A program made the translations under genes and the position numbers. A DNA stretch of 64,000 nt from Desulfonauticus submarinus (GTDB lineage Bacteria > Desulfobacterota > Desulfovibrionia > Desulfovibrionales > Desulfonatronovibrionaceae), in NCBI RefSeq assembly GCF_900104045.1, contig NZ_FNIN01000001.1, positions 62,001 to 126,000 of the forward strand, written 5' to 3'. This document shows positions 54,240-63,044 of this stretch, one piece after another. The notes below the pieces were generated by a model. It had not been told where the DNA came from, did not search any database, and saw only the letters and a program-made list of their open reading frames with translations. Positions within the stretch are counted from its first letter, which is position 1; every line of letters starts with the position of its first letter.

Positions 54240-54998
54240 ATGGATATAGGGACCATTTTAGGTATAGTATTGGCTTTTGGTTTAATTGTTGGTTCTATTT
54301 TTATGGGAGGGAATTTTGGCGCATTTATTGATATTCCCTCTATTTTAATTGTTGTAGGTGGAACTGTTTCTGTTACCTTTGTAATGTTTCCTATGGGAAT
54401 GGTACTTGGAGCTATTAAAGTTATGCTCAAGGCTTTTTTTGGTTCTTCTCCTGATCCAAAAGCACTAATAAAAAATATTGTTGATCTTGCTAATTTGGCT
54501 AGAAAAGAGAGTGTTGTGGCCTTGGAAAAGGCAAATGTTGATGATCCATTTTTAAAAAAGGGAGTTTTACTAGTTGCTGATGGTACAGAAGAAGGTTTAG
54601 TGCGTTCGGTATTAGAGACAGAGATAGCTTTTATGAAACAAAGACATGCCACAGGACAGGCTATATTTAAGTCAATGGGAGATATGTCTCCAGCTTTTGG
54701 TATGATTGGAACCTTAATTGGTTTAGTTCAAATGTTACAAACTTTAGATGATCCTTCTTCTATTGGTCCTGCTATGGCTGTTGCCTTGCTGACTACATTT
54801 TATGGTGCTGTTTTAGCTAATGTGGTTTTTATTCCTATTTCAAAAAAATTGGAACAAAGAAGTGCAGAAGAAGTTTTATTTATGGAAATTGCTGTAGAAG
54901 GAATTATTTCTATTTTAAATGGGGAAAATCCTCGTATTACTCAAGATAAATTAGAGGCTTTTTTAGCTCCTGCTCTAAGGGAAGGAAGCACAAGTTAA
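54240..54998 (+). CDS. motA: Flagellar motor stator protein MotA (PomA type)
   Basis: 252 residues with four membrane helices. IDIPSILIVVGGTVSVTFV near the N-terminus, the cytoplasmic loop with charged residues, and GMIGTLIGLVQMLQTLDDPS then ALLTTFYGAVLANVVFIPI are the MotA/PomA signature. Forms the ion channel with MotB. It lies 24 nt after the FapA-like gene and 1 nt before motB. Confidence 0.96.
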   Translation: MDIGTILGIVLAFGLIVGSIFMGGNFGAFIDIPSILIVVGGTVSVTFVMFPMGMVLGAIKVMLKAFFGSSPDPKALIKNIVDLANLARKESVVALEKANVDDPFLKKGVLLVADGTEEGLVRSVLETEIAFMKQRHATGQAIFKSMGDMSPAFGMIGTLIGLVQMLQTLDDPSSIGPAMAVALLTTFYGAVLANVVFIPISKKLEQRSAEEVLFMEIAVEGIISILNGENPRITQDKLEAFLAPALREGSTS

Positions 54999-54999
54999 A

Positions 55000-55725
55000 A
55001 TGGCTAGAAAAGAAGAATGCAAATGTCCAGATGGTCTGCCTGGGTGGTTAGCTACTTTTGCTGACTTGATGTCTCTTTTATTAACTTTTTTTGTCTTATT
55101 GTTATCCTTTTCTAATCAAGATGTACAAAAATTTAAAGATATGTTGGGTTCTATTAAAGAAGCTTTTGGAGTACAGGTACAAAGAAAACAAGCTGATTAC
55201 ATAGCTTTTTCTCCTACTAGATACGAAAGAAAAGATATAAAATTGGATAAAGATACCAAAGTACTGTTGGGTATGGTTCTGAAATTAAAGGCTGTATTAG
55301 ATGAAGATGAATTTTTAAAAAAGAATGTAGAAGTTACTTCTGATGATAATGGAGTTTTAATTCGAGTTAGTAGTGGAGTGATGTTTGATCCTGGTGGAGC
55401 GGTGTTAAAACCAAAGGCATACCCTATTTTAAATGAAGTAATAAAGATATTAAAAGAAAATAATTTTGATTTAGTTGTGAGAGGTCATACAGATGATAGA
55501 CCTGTTAGAAGTAAAAAGTTTCCCTCTAATTGGGAACTTTCTGCTGCAAGAGCTGCAGCAGCAGTTCGTTATATTATTCAAAAGGGAGGGATTAACCCTT
55601 CACGAATTAAAGCTGTAGGTTATGCTGATACTAGACCCTTAGTTCCAAATACTTCAGAAGCTAATCGTGCTCTTAACAGAAGGGTAGAATTTTATTTTCA
55701 TCGTCCTCAAGTTGAAAGTTGGTAA
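55000..55725 (+). CDS. motB: Flagellar motor stator protein MotB
   Basis: 241 residues. N-terminal GWLATFADLMSLLLTFFVLL carries the ion-binding Asp22. The periplasmic OmpA/MotB peptidoglycan-binding domain is at about 120-235 (VVRGHTDDRPVRSKKFPSNW, LSAARAAAAVRYII, AVGYADTRPLVPN, ALNRRVEFYF). Anchors the stator to the wall. Confidence 0.97.
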   Translation: MARKEECKCPDGLPGWLATFADLMSLLLTFFVLLLSFSNQDVQKFKDMLGSIKEAFGVQVQRKQADYIAFSPTRYERKDIKLDKDTKVLLGMVLKLKAVLDEDEFLKKNVEVTSDDNGVLIRVSSGVMFDPGGAVLKPKAYPILNEVIKILKENNFDLVVRGHTDDRPVRSKKFPSNWELSAARAAAAVRYIIQKGGINPSRIKAVGYADTRPLVPNTSEANRALNRRVEFYFHRPQVESW

Positions 55726-55746
55726 TATTTAACTATAATTATTTAT

Positions 55747-57330
55747 ATGGAAAAAGAAGATTATTTAGGAGCTTATCCTAATCAATTTTTAAAAAAGGTT
55801 GAAGAAAAATTATCTCATTTATCTAACCATTTGCCAGTCTTTTTAGGCTACTCTTTAAAACTTATATCCTTTTTACAAAAAAAATATAAAACAGCAGCAT
55901 TTGTAGTACCATCTTATGCAAAAGAAAAATTTAAGATAATAAAAGGTTTTTTGTTTATTCAAACGAGTAATCCTGAATTAGCCCTTAATCAACTTACTAA
56001 ATGGCAAATTGCTAATAAAGGCAACCCTTTTTTACCTATAACTATACCTTATTTTTGGAAAAAATATCCTAAATTTTATCGTCCTCTTTTTAAATGCTTA
56101 GAAGCAAATAGAAGGTTTAATTTTTGGCAACAAGCTAGATATAAAAAGTTTAAGAATAAGCCTAAGATCCTTTTAATAACTTCAGAATATTTTTTGATGG
56201 GAGAGGTTATTACAGCGTGTAAGAGACTGGATTATGATTATTATCTTCTTCATTTACCTAATCAAGAGATAGGTTCAGAAGAATTTGTAAAATATTTTTT
56301 ACAAGCAGTTATTACTTTTAAACCAGACTTTGTTTTGACTATAAATCACTTAGGAGTAGATAAGGAAGGTATTTTGATAGATTTATTGGAAAAGATGGAG
56401 CTTCCTTTAGCCTCTTGGTTTGTAGATAATCCTCATCTTATTTTGTATATGTATAATAAAGTAAAAAGTGATTTTACTGTTATTTTTACTTGGGATAAAG
56501 ATAATATTAAAGTTTTAAAAGAAAAAGGATTTGATAAAGTATTTTATTTACCTTTGGCCACAGATGTTCAAAGATTTAATCCTAAGAATAATAGTAAAAT
56601 TAGAAGTCGTTTAATTAGAGATGTATCTTTTGTTGGAAATTCTATGTTTTTTAAAGTTTTAAAAAGAAGAGAAAAGCTAGAACAATTTAAAGATATATTA
56701 GCTAAATATGAACAAATAGCTCTTGATTTTAAAAATAGTGATTTTCTTATAGTAAATGAATTTATAGCTAAATTTTTCCCTGAGATATATAAAAAGTGGA
56801 CTAAGTTGCCTACTATAGAAGACAAGTTGAACTTTGAAACTCTTATAACTTGGCAAGCAACTTTAGAATATAGAAGAGAATGTATTTTAGAGATTTTGAA
56901 GTTTAATCCTTTAATTGTTGGGGATAAGGGATGGTTTAAAATTTTACCTAAGTCTAACTGGATTTATCATAAAGAGTTAAATTATTATTCAGAACTTCCT
57001 TTTTTCTATGGAGAAAATAAAATTAACTTTAATTCTACTAGTGCTCAAATGAAAGGTGCGGTAAACCAGAGAGTGTTTGACGTGCCTGCTAGTGGTAATT
57101 TTTTACTTACTGACTACAGAGAGCAAATAAGAGAATTGTTTGAAATAGAAAAAGAGGTCGTGTGTTATAAAAATAAAGACGAGATTGAAGACTATATAAA
57201 TTTTTACTTAAAGCATAGTAACTTACGATGCAAAATTATTGAAAACGCAAGAGCTAGAATTATAAAAGAACATACCTATGAACAAAGATTAACATTTCTA
57301 TATAAAACAATGTATTCGTGCTTTTCTTAA
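55747..57330 (+). CDS. CgeB-like glycosyltransferase-family protein
   Basis: 527 residues. A variable N-terminal 130 residues are followed by a GT-B-like body: KPKILLITSEYFLMGEVITA, FKPDFVLTINHLGVD, LPLASWFVDNPHLIL and VIFTWDKDNIKVLKEKG. The C-terminal part KGAVNQRVFDVPASGNFLLT and DYREQIRELFE is the CgeB/DUF3880 signature. Probable sugar transferase acting on a surface glycan or protein. It lies 21 nt after motB, so flagellin or envelope glycosylation is a reasonable guess, not shown. Confidence 0.78.
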   Translation: MEKEDYLGAYPNQFLKKVEEKLSHLSNHLPVFLGYSLKLISFLQKKYKTAAFVVPSYAKEKFKIIKGFLFIQTSNPELALNQLTKWQIANKGNPFLPITIPYFWKKYPKFYRPLFKCLEANRRFNFWQQARYKKFKNKPKILLITSEYFLMGEVITACKRLDYDYYLLHLPNQEIGSEEFVKYFLQAVITFKPDFVLTINHLGVDKEGILIDLLEKMELPLASWFVDNPHLILYMYNKVKSDFTVIFTWDKDNIKVLKEKGFDKVFYLPLATDVQRFNPKNNSKIRSRLIRDVSFVGNSMFFKVLKRREKLEQFKDILAKYEQIALDFKNSDFLIVNEFIAKFFPEIYKKWTKLPTIEDKLNFETLITWQATLEYRRECILEILKFNPLIVGDKGWFKILPKSNWIYHKELNYYSELPFFYGENKINFNSTSAQMKGAVNQRVFDVPASGNFLLTDYREQIRELFEIEKEVVCYKNKDEIEDYINFYLKHSNLRCKIIENARARIIKEHTYEQRLTFLYKTMYSCFS

Positions 57331-57331
57331 A

Positions 57332-58699
57332 ATGAAACCAATTTTAATTATTCAGTTACAAAGAATGGGGGATATGATTTTAACTTATCCCCTATTTTTA
57401 TGGTTACAAAAGGCTTATCCTAATCATCCTATTTGTTTTTTTGGAGAAGAACATATTTGTAAGCAAGTAAAAGATTTTTTCCCAGGAGCAATTTTTTTTT
57501 CTTGGACTACATTGGCAAAAGTATTACATACAGACTTTTTTTTTAGTTTAAATTTAAGTCATAGAAAAGAAGCAGCCCGTTTAAATTATCTTGTTAGAGC
57601 TGAACAAAAATATGGATATGTGGAAAATAGAGATGGACACCTTTATATTAAAGGTAAATGGCAACTTTATAGAGCTTCATTAGTTCAAAATAATACATTT
57701 AACGCTTTCCATTGGGCGGATTTAAATGCTCTTGATGTGATTTCTTTAGATACTATTAAGAATCATAAATGGTCTTTTTTAACAAATTCTTTGAGTTTTC
57801 CTTTAAAATTAGGTCTTTTTTTAGGAGCTAGTGAGGAGTCTAAATATCCAAATAGTATTTTTTGGGAAGAACTTATAACCTTTTTTTTAAATAAAAATAG
57901 GAAACCTTTTTTGTTAGGAGGATTAAAAGAAAAAAAATTAGCCAATAGTTTGATTGAAAAATTTGGCCTTCCTAAATCAATGGATTTTACTGGGAAGTTT
58001 AATTTGGTGGAATTTGCTAAAAGTATTTCTTTTTTTGATTTATTTATTACTCCTGATACCGGTCCAATGCATATAGCTACTTTTATGGGAAAACAGGTTT
58101 TAAATATTTCAATGGGAAATGTTAGTCCTTGGGATACAGGACCTTACTTACCTGGAAATATGGTAATTAGAAGATATACAGATTGTTTTCCTTGTTGGGA
58201 ATGTAATTTTAATTATGAATGTAAAAATAACTTTTCTGCTCGTTTTGTGTGTAAACTTTTTGAGAATGAAGGTAACTTTGAAGATAAAGAGTATAGATTG
58301 TATTTTGTAAGTAGAAAAAATGGCTTATTCTATTTAAAATCTAAATTTATGTATAAAAATGATATAGTAAGAGAATTTTGGTTTTTAGTATTCGGAACAC
58401 TATTGGGATTATGGAATGAAGAGTATCAAATAAATAAAATTTTAAGAAGAATATCAATATATGATGAAGATATAATTAATTTACTTTTAGCTCAAGCACG
58501 ATATTGTTTAAATGAAATTAAAGTGATTTTTAAAAATAAAGAGATTAATACTAATTTTTGGAAAAAATTTGATATCTATTTTAGACCTCTCAGTAGTTAT
58601 TTTATTTTAGAATGGCAAAATAATAATTTTAGTATGTCTTGTTTAAAAAGAAGTATTTATTTCTTAGAGAGATTTATTGCTTGGCTAAAGTCAGTTTAG
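57332..58699 (+). CDS. Glycosyltransferase family 9 (heptosyltransferase-like)
   Basis: 455 residues. The first 300 form a GT9 enzyme: IQLQRMGDMILTYPLFLWL at the N-terminus and DLFITPDTGPMHIATFMGK near residue 240. A Cys cluster DCFPCWECNFNYEC follows, often seen in GT9 proteins. The last ~150 residues are a helical extension without a recognised domain. Starts 1 nt after the CgeB-like gene. Acceptor unknown: LPS core or a protein glycan. Its stop overlaps the convergent deaminase gene by 4 nt. Confidence 0.85.
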   Translation: MKPILIIQLQRMGDMILTYPLFLWLQKAYPNHPICFFGEEHICKQVKDFFPGAIFFSWTTLAKVLHTDFFFSLNLSHRKEAARLNYLVRAEQKYGYVENRDGHLYIKGKWQLYRASLVQNNTFNAFHWADLNALDVISLDTIKNHKWSFLTNSLSFPLKLGLFLGASEESKYPNSIFWEELITFFLNKNRKPFLLGGLKEKKLANSLIEKFGLPKSMDFTGKFNLVEFAKSISFFDLFITPDTGPMHIATFMGKQVLNISMGNVSPWDTGPYLPGNMVIRRYTDCFPCWECNFNYECKNNFSARFVCKLFENEGNFEDKEYRLYFVSRKNGLFYLKSKFMYKNDIVREFWFLVFGTLLGLWNEEYQINKILRRISIYDEDIINLLLAQARYCLNEIKVIFKNKEINTNFWKKFDIYFRPLSSYFILEWQNNNFSMSCLKRSIYFLERFIAWLKSV

Positions 58700-59256
58700 C
58701 CATTATAAATTATGCCTTGTTTGTTTTTATATTCTAGTAAGACCTTTCTAGCTTTATCAGCTAAGACATTTGTTTTTAATTGAATACCTTTTTGTTGAAG
58801 ATATTGCCAAGATTCTGGGAATACAGGGCCTTCATCAAATCCTATTTCTCTCGCGTATTTAGCTGGTGCTCCATATACGACTTTTTTAACTCCAGACCAT
58901 AAGCAAGCTCCTAAACACATGGCACATGGTTCTGAAGAAGAAAATAATTCAAATTCTTCGTTATCAAAGTTTAGAGTATAAGATTTTAGTTTTTTTTGAG
59001 CTAAAATAAAAGTTACAATCTCGGCGTGGAGGATGGAAATGTTGGCATAAGTAACTAAATTTACTCCATAAGCGAGAAGTTTATTAGTTTTTGAAGAAAA
59101 GATTGCTGCTCCAAATGGCCCACCTGTTTTTTCTTCAATATTTTTTTTAGCAAGAAAAATGGCAAATTCCATTTTGCTTGTGTCATTAGAAAATGCAGAA
59201 GGTGGAGTTAGAGTTTTGAGCCAAGGCGGTAGAGGAATTGTAATATCTTGGATCAT
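58696..59256 (-). CDS. Cytidine/deoxycytidylate-fold nucleoside deaminase, GuaD-like
   Basis: 186 residues. Zn site His-Ala-Glu in ISILHAEIVTF and PCAMCLGACLWSG; GGPFGAAIF opens the domain. These are the CDA-superfamily catalytic residues. The C-terminal FDEGPVFPESWQYL resembles guanine deaminase/TadA-like nucleoside deaminases, but substrate is uncertain. ATG 59256 overlaps the upstream stop as ATGA, so it is preferred over the earlier TTG 59262. Confidence 0.82.
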   Translation of the reverse strand: MIQDITIPLPPWLKTLTPPSAFSNDTSKMEFAIFLAKKNIEEKTGGPFGAAIFSSKTNKLLAYGVNLVTYANISILHAEIVTFILAQKKLKSYTLNFDNEEFELFSSSEPCAMCLGACLWSGVKKVVYGAPAKYAREIGFDEGPVFPESWQYLQQKGIQLKTNVLADKARKVLLEYKNKQGIIYNG

Positions 59257-60548
59257 AGGCAAGGACTTTGCGTTTTATTAGTCATAATTTCAAGCATTAC
59301 TTCATTTGCCTTTTCCATACCGAAGTCAATTATTTTGCTTAGATTTTTTATAGTATCTTCTCCTGTTAGGCCAACAAATCCATCACTATAAGTGATGCCG
59401 TTGTTATTTAGGGCCATATAAGCAGCTCTTAGACTAGAATCAGCAGAGCTAGCTACTTTAAAGGCACATCCGTTTTTAGCACCGTCACAGAGCATTCCTC
59501 CTAAGTCGCTGATGAGATTGTTTATAGCCAAATAGATTTTATCCATATCTTTACCTGCTTGTTGATACACTATTGCCACTGCAGCTCCTACTCCTGCAGC
59601 AATAGCACATCCGCATAGAGAAGATAGGTTTCCTGTATAACATTTGATGTAACTATTTATTAAATGTGAGAGAGCAATGCTTTTTACTATTTTAGCTTCT
59701 TGTATTTTAAAATATTTGCCAACAAGATATGGTACAAGAATAGCCACAATGCCTTGATTACCACTTCCTCCACTAGACATGACTGGACAATTTAGACCAC
59801 TCATTCTTGCATCAGTAGCTGAAGCAGTGGCTATTTTTATAGTTGCAAAAATATCATTTGAAATAAATCCTTTATGTAAGAGGTCTTTGAGATAATAGCC
59901 CACTTTTTTTAGTTTTTCTCCTTGCTTGGCTGCTTCTAAGTTTAAATCAACTCCTTTTAAAATATATTTATAATCTTGGTCATCAATTTCATTCTCAATG
60001 ATATCAATAAAATTTGCTATGGAAAGTTCTTTTAATTTTTCTTTGTAGGAATAATCATGGCTTTGAGTTTTTTCTTCTTGTTTTAGTATGATCTGATTAT
60101 TTACTTTAATTTGAGTGATATTAGTATGCTCGTCTTGAATTATAACCTCTACAATTTCATTTTTAGTTGATATTAGTTCTATTTTTATGAAAAGTTTAGC
60201 CTTTGAATTATCTAAACATAAAGATGCCTTTTTTTGCTCAATGATTTTTTTAGCTTGGGCAATAATTTCAGGAGTTGATTTTTTTAAAATTTCCATTTTA
60301 AGTTCGGGTTTTTTTATAAGTGCGCCCATTACTCCAGCTATTAAGTTACCTTTTTCTCCATTAGTGTTAGGTATAGTTACTGCAAATCCGTTTTTATATA
60401 CTCCAGGATCAACAGTGATTTTTATGTTTTTTAGTTCAGCAGATGTATAACTTGATGCAGTGCTTGCTGCATAGGAGATAGCAATAGGTTCAGTACAGCC
60501 TAAGGCAGGAAAAACTTCATGTTTTAAGATTTTTTTTAGAATATTCAA
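59253..60548 (-). CDS. UPF0597/L-cysteine desulfidase-like protein (CyuA/YhaM family)
   Basis: 431 residues. LGCTEPIAISYA with Cys18, then SGLNCPVMSSGGSGNQG, YTGNLSSLCGCAIAAG and MLCDGAKNGCAFKV. The family includes the archaeal [4Fe-4S] L-cysteine desulfidase and E. coli CyuA, which release sulfide from cysteine; the spaced Cys are the expected cluster ligands. TTG start at 60548 with GGAGAAA upstream. Cotranscribed with the zinc-ribbon gene (13 nt gap) and the deaminase. Confidence 0.88.
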   Translation of the reverse strand: MNILKKILKHEVFPALGCTEPIAISYAASTASSYTSAELKNIKITVDPGVYKNGFAVTIPNTNGEKGNLIAGVMGALIKKPELKMEILKKSTPEIIAQAKKIIEQKKASLCLDNSKAKLFIKIELISTKNEIVEVIIQDEHTNITQIKVNNQIILKQEEKTQSHDYSYKEKLKELSIANFIDIIENEIDDQDYKYILKGVDLNLEAAKQGEKLKKVGYYLKDLLHKGFISNDIFATIKIATASATDARMSGLNCPVMSSGGSGNQGIVAILVPYLVGKYFKIQEAKIVKSIALSHLINSYIKCYTGNLSSLCGCAIAAGVGAAVAIVYQQAGKDMDKIYLAINNLISDLGGMLCDGAKNGCAFKVASSADSSLRAAYMALNNNGITYSDGFVGLTGEDTIKNLSKIIDFGMEKANEVMLEIMTNKTQSPCL

Positions 60549-60561
60549 TTCTGTTTCTCCA

Positions 60562-61146
60562 TTATTTGTTAGGAGAGTGGGAAGATTTATCGTCCTCTAG
60601 CATTTCTTCTAATTCATCAATATCTTCTAGTAATTCTTCCATCTCTTCCTCTTCTTCTGGTTCTTCTGGAAGAGTGGATGATTCTTCTTCTAAAGATAGG
60701 TCGTCTAGTAACTCAGACATAATTTCGTCATGGTTATCTTGGGAGGCAGTAGAGATAGAGTCCTCAGTACCTTCTGAAGATGGTTCTTCAAAAATATTTT
60801 CTGGAGAAAATTCGATTTCCATTTCTTCAGATTCATTAGAAATGTTTGAGTCTGAAGTAATATTTGCCTCTAGTAGAGGAGCATGCTCGTCTTTTGATTT
60901 TTCTACTGGAGTTTCTTGTTCTAAAGAAAACACTGATTCTTCATTGTTTTCAAATTCAAATTTTTCTTCTTGGGGAGAAATTTTTGTTTCTTCAAGTTCT
61001 TGTGTTTCAAGGTCAGAAAAATTTCCTGACACAAAGTTTAACCATCCTAATCCCAACTTTTCTTTTTCTTCTTGCCAACTTTTTCCACATTTAGGACAGT
61101 TATCAAAATGGTCAAACGTAGTATACTTGCATTTAGCACAATACAT
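60562..61146 (-). CDS. Acidic protein with an N-terminal zinc ribbon
   Basis: 194 residues. The N-terminus MYCAKCKYTTFDHFDNCPKC is a four-Cys zinc ribbon. From about residue 45 onward the sequence is extremely Glu/Asp/Ser-rich and low complexity, ending in long acidic runs (EEPEEEEEMEELLEDIDEL), so mostly disordered. It starts 2 nt downstream of fadD, whose end carries its AAAGGAG. No function is assigned; a scaffold or adaptor role is guesswork. Confidence 0.8.
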   Translation of the reverse strand: MYCAKCKYTTFDHFDNCPKCGKSWQEEKEKLGLGWLNFVSGNFSDLETQELEETKISPQEEKFEFENNEESVFSLEQETPVEKSKDEHAPLLEANITSDSNISNESEEMEIEFSPENIFEEPSSEGTEDSISTASQDNHDEIMSELLDDLSLEEESSTLPEEPEEEEEMEELLEDIDELEEMLEDDKSSHSPNK

Positions 61147-61148
61147 GG

Positions 61149-62852
61149 TTAACTCTCCTTTTGTTGTTTGGGTAATTTTTTTAATTCTTCTTCTTTTAAA
61201 GCCCTTCTTAAAATTTTTCCTACCATTGTTTTTGGTAGTTCTTTTCTAAACTCTACTTGACGCGGAACTTTGTAATTGGCAAGCTTTTCTTTACAAAATT
61301 TTATAATTTCTGCTTTTGTGATAGTTTCTCCTTCCTTAGGCACAATATATGCTTTTACTATTTCTCCTCTTGTAGGGCTAGGTATTCCCACAGTTACAGC
61401 CTCTTTTACTTTTGGATGCTCATAAAGTACTTCATCTATTTCTCTGGGATAAATATTATACCCTCCAGAGATAATTAAATCTTTTTTTCTGTCAACAATA
61501 AAAAAATAACCTTCCTCATCCATATAAGCTATATCTCCAGTATAAAGCCAATTGTTTCTAAGTACATTTGCTGTTTCATCAGGTCTATTCCAATATCCTT
61601 TCATTACCTGAGGGCCTTTTATTATTAATTCTCCTACTTTACCAGGGGGCAGAGGTACTGTGCCGACTTCCATATCTACAATACAGGCATCTGTATCTGG
61701 AAAGGGTAAACCAATAGAACCATATTTCTTTTTTCCTTTTAGAGGATTTAAGTGGGTTATTGGAGAGGCTTCAGTAAGTCCATATCCTTCTATTATTTCT
61801 GCGCCTGTTAACTTTTTAAATCTTTCAATTAATTCTACAGGAATTGGAGCAGATCCTGAAATACAATATTTTATGGAAGATAAATCAAATTTTTGAAGAT
61901 TTTTTTGTTGCAAAATAGCTGTAAATATAGATGGTGCTGAGGGGAAGATAGTGGGTTTTAATTTATCTATGATTTTTAAGACGTCTAAAGGGGAAAATCT
62001 AGGCATTGGTATAATAGTGGCTCCAATAGCAGTAGCGAAATTTACACAAACAGTTAATCCATAGATATGAAAAAACGGCAAAATAGCAAGAAAGGTATTT
62101 TTTTCATTTTTCATTTCATGTAGTATATGTATACATTGCTGAATATTTGTACCCATGTTGTAATGGGTTAACATAACCCCTTTGGAAACACCTGTTGTCC
62201 CTCCTGTATATTGGAGTAGCGCAATATCATTTAAGGGATTTGGTCTAAATTTAATTGATTTATTATTTTTGTTTAATAGTGTTTTCCAAGGAATTACTTG
62301 GGAAGAGAATTTAATTTTAGGAGAAGTTTTTTCTCTTGTTGTTTTAATTTTGTATAAAAGATTTAAAGGAAATTTTAAACAGTCACTTATTTTTGTTATA
62401 AATATTTTTTGAATTGGTAAATGAGGTAACATTTTATTGATTTTAGACCAAAGTAAATCAAGAGTAATAAGAAATTTTGCTTGAGAATCATTGAAATGGT
62501 GGAGTATTTCCTTTTCCATGTAGAGAGGATTTGTCATTACTATTACTCCACCAGCTTTTAAAGCTCCCCAATAACTTAAAATAGTTTGAGGTAAATTGGG
62601 AAGTATAATAGCTATTCGGTCTCCTGGACGAAGACCTTGTTTTTTTAAGTTAGAAGCAATAAAGTCTGTTAGGACTTTTAACTTTTTATATGAAATTTTC
62701 CAATTATTGAAGATAATAGCAGTTCTGTGAGGATATTTTTGAGCTGTACGATCTAAAAATTCGTAAAGAGGCAGTTTCTCGTAGTGAAGTTTTGGGCTTA
62801 TGCCTGGATCATAGTGTTTTAGCCATGGTCTTTTAATTTCATCAATAAGCAT
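61149..62852 (-). CDS. fadD: Long-chain fatty acid-CoA ligase
   Basis: 567 residues, ANL superfamily. AMP-binding P-loop LLQYTGGTTGVSKGVMLTHY, GYGLTEASPITHLNPLKG, WLYTGDIAYMDEEGYFFIVD and the C-terminal catalytic Lys in PKTMVGKILRRAL. Converts fatty acids to acyl-CoA with ATP. First gene of a minus-strand run with the zinc-ribbon, desulfidase-like and deaminase genes. AAAGGAAAA precedes ATG 62852. Confidence 0.92.
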   Translation of the reverse strand: MLIDEIKRPWLKHYDPGISPKLHYEKLPLYEFLDRTAQKYPHRTAIIFNNWKISYKKLKVLTDFIASNLKKQGLRPGDRIAIILPNLPQTILSYWGALKAGGVIVMTNPLYMEKEILHHFNDSQAKFLITLDLLWSKINKMLPHLPIQKIFITKISDCLKFPLNLLYKIKTTREKTSPKIKFSSQVIPWKTLLNKNNKSIKFRPNPLNDIALLQYTGGTTGVSKGVMLTHYNMGTNIQQCIHILHEMKNEKNTFLAILPFFHIYGLTVCVNFATAIGATIIPMPRFSPLDVLKIIDKLKPTIFPSAPSIFTAILQQKNLQKFDLSSIKYCISGSAPIPVELIERFKKLTGAEIIEGYGLTEASPITHLNPLKGKKKYGSIGLPFPDTDACIVDMEVGTVPLPPGKVGELIIKGPQVMKGYWNRPDETANVLRNNWLYTGDIAYMDEEGYFFIVDRKKDLIISGGYNIYPREIDEVLYEHPKVKEAVTVGIPSPTRGEIVKAYIVPKEGETITKAEIIKFCKEKLANYKVPRQVEFRKELPKTMVGKILRRALKEEELKKLPKQQKES

Positions 62853-62942
62853 TGTTTTTCCTTTTGCTATGAAGATAGAAGTCTTTCAGGTAATCTAAAA
62901 AAAAAATTCTCGCAAGTTTTGTCTATATTTGAAATGGGGTAG

Positions 62943-62970
62943 ATTATAAGACAATGGATTGACTAGTTAA
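62943..62970 (-). promoter_or_regulatory. Probable promoter of fadD
   Basis: Minus strand: -35 TTAACT (62970-62965), 16-nt spacer, perfect -10 TATAAT (62948-62943), about 90 bp before the fadD start. Confidence 0.5.
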
Positions 62971-62998
62971 GAGATGGTGATTACTTGGTAAACTTATG

Positions 62999-63010
62999 GC
63001 AGAGCTCTGC
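62999..63010. promoter_or_regulatory. 12-bp perfect palindrome upstream of the protease gene
   Basis: GCAGAGCTCTGC, perfectly self-complementary, 35 bp before ATG 63045. GC-rich against an AT-rich background. Might be an operator or leader hairpin; regulator unknown. Confidence 0.3.
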
Positions 63011-63044
63011 GGTTGAAATTTTTTTCTGCTTAGGGAGGCTAGAA

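Noticed and set aside
60566-61249. Ser-rich 227-codon open frame on the plus strand
   Set aside because: Antisense shadow of the Glu/Asp-rich zinc-ribbon gene; the minus strand has the CxxC motifs, ribosome-binding site and operon position.
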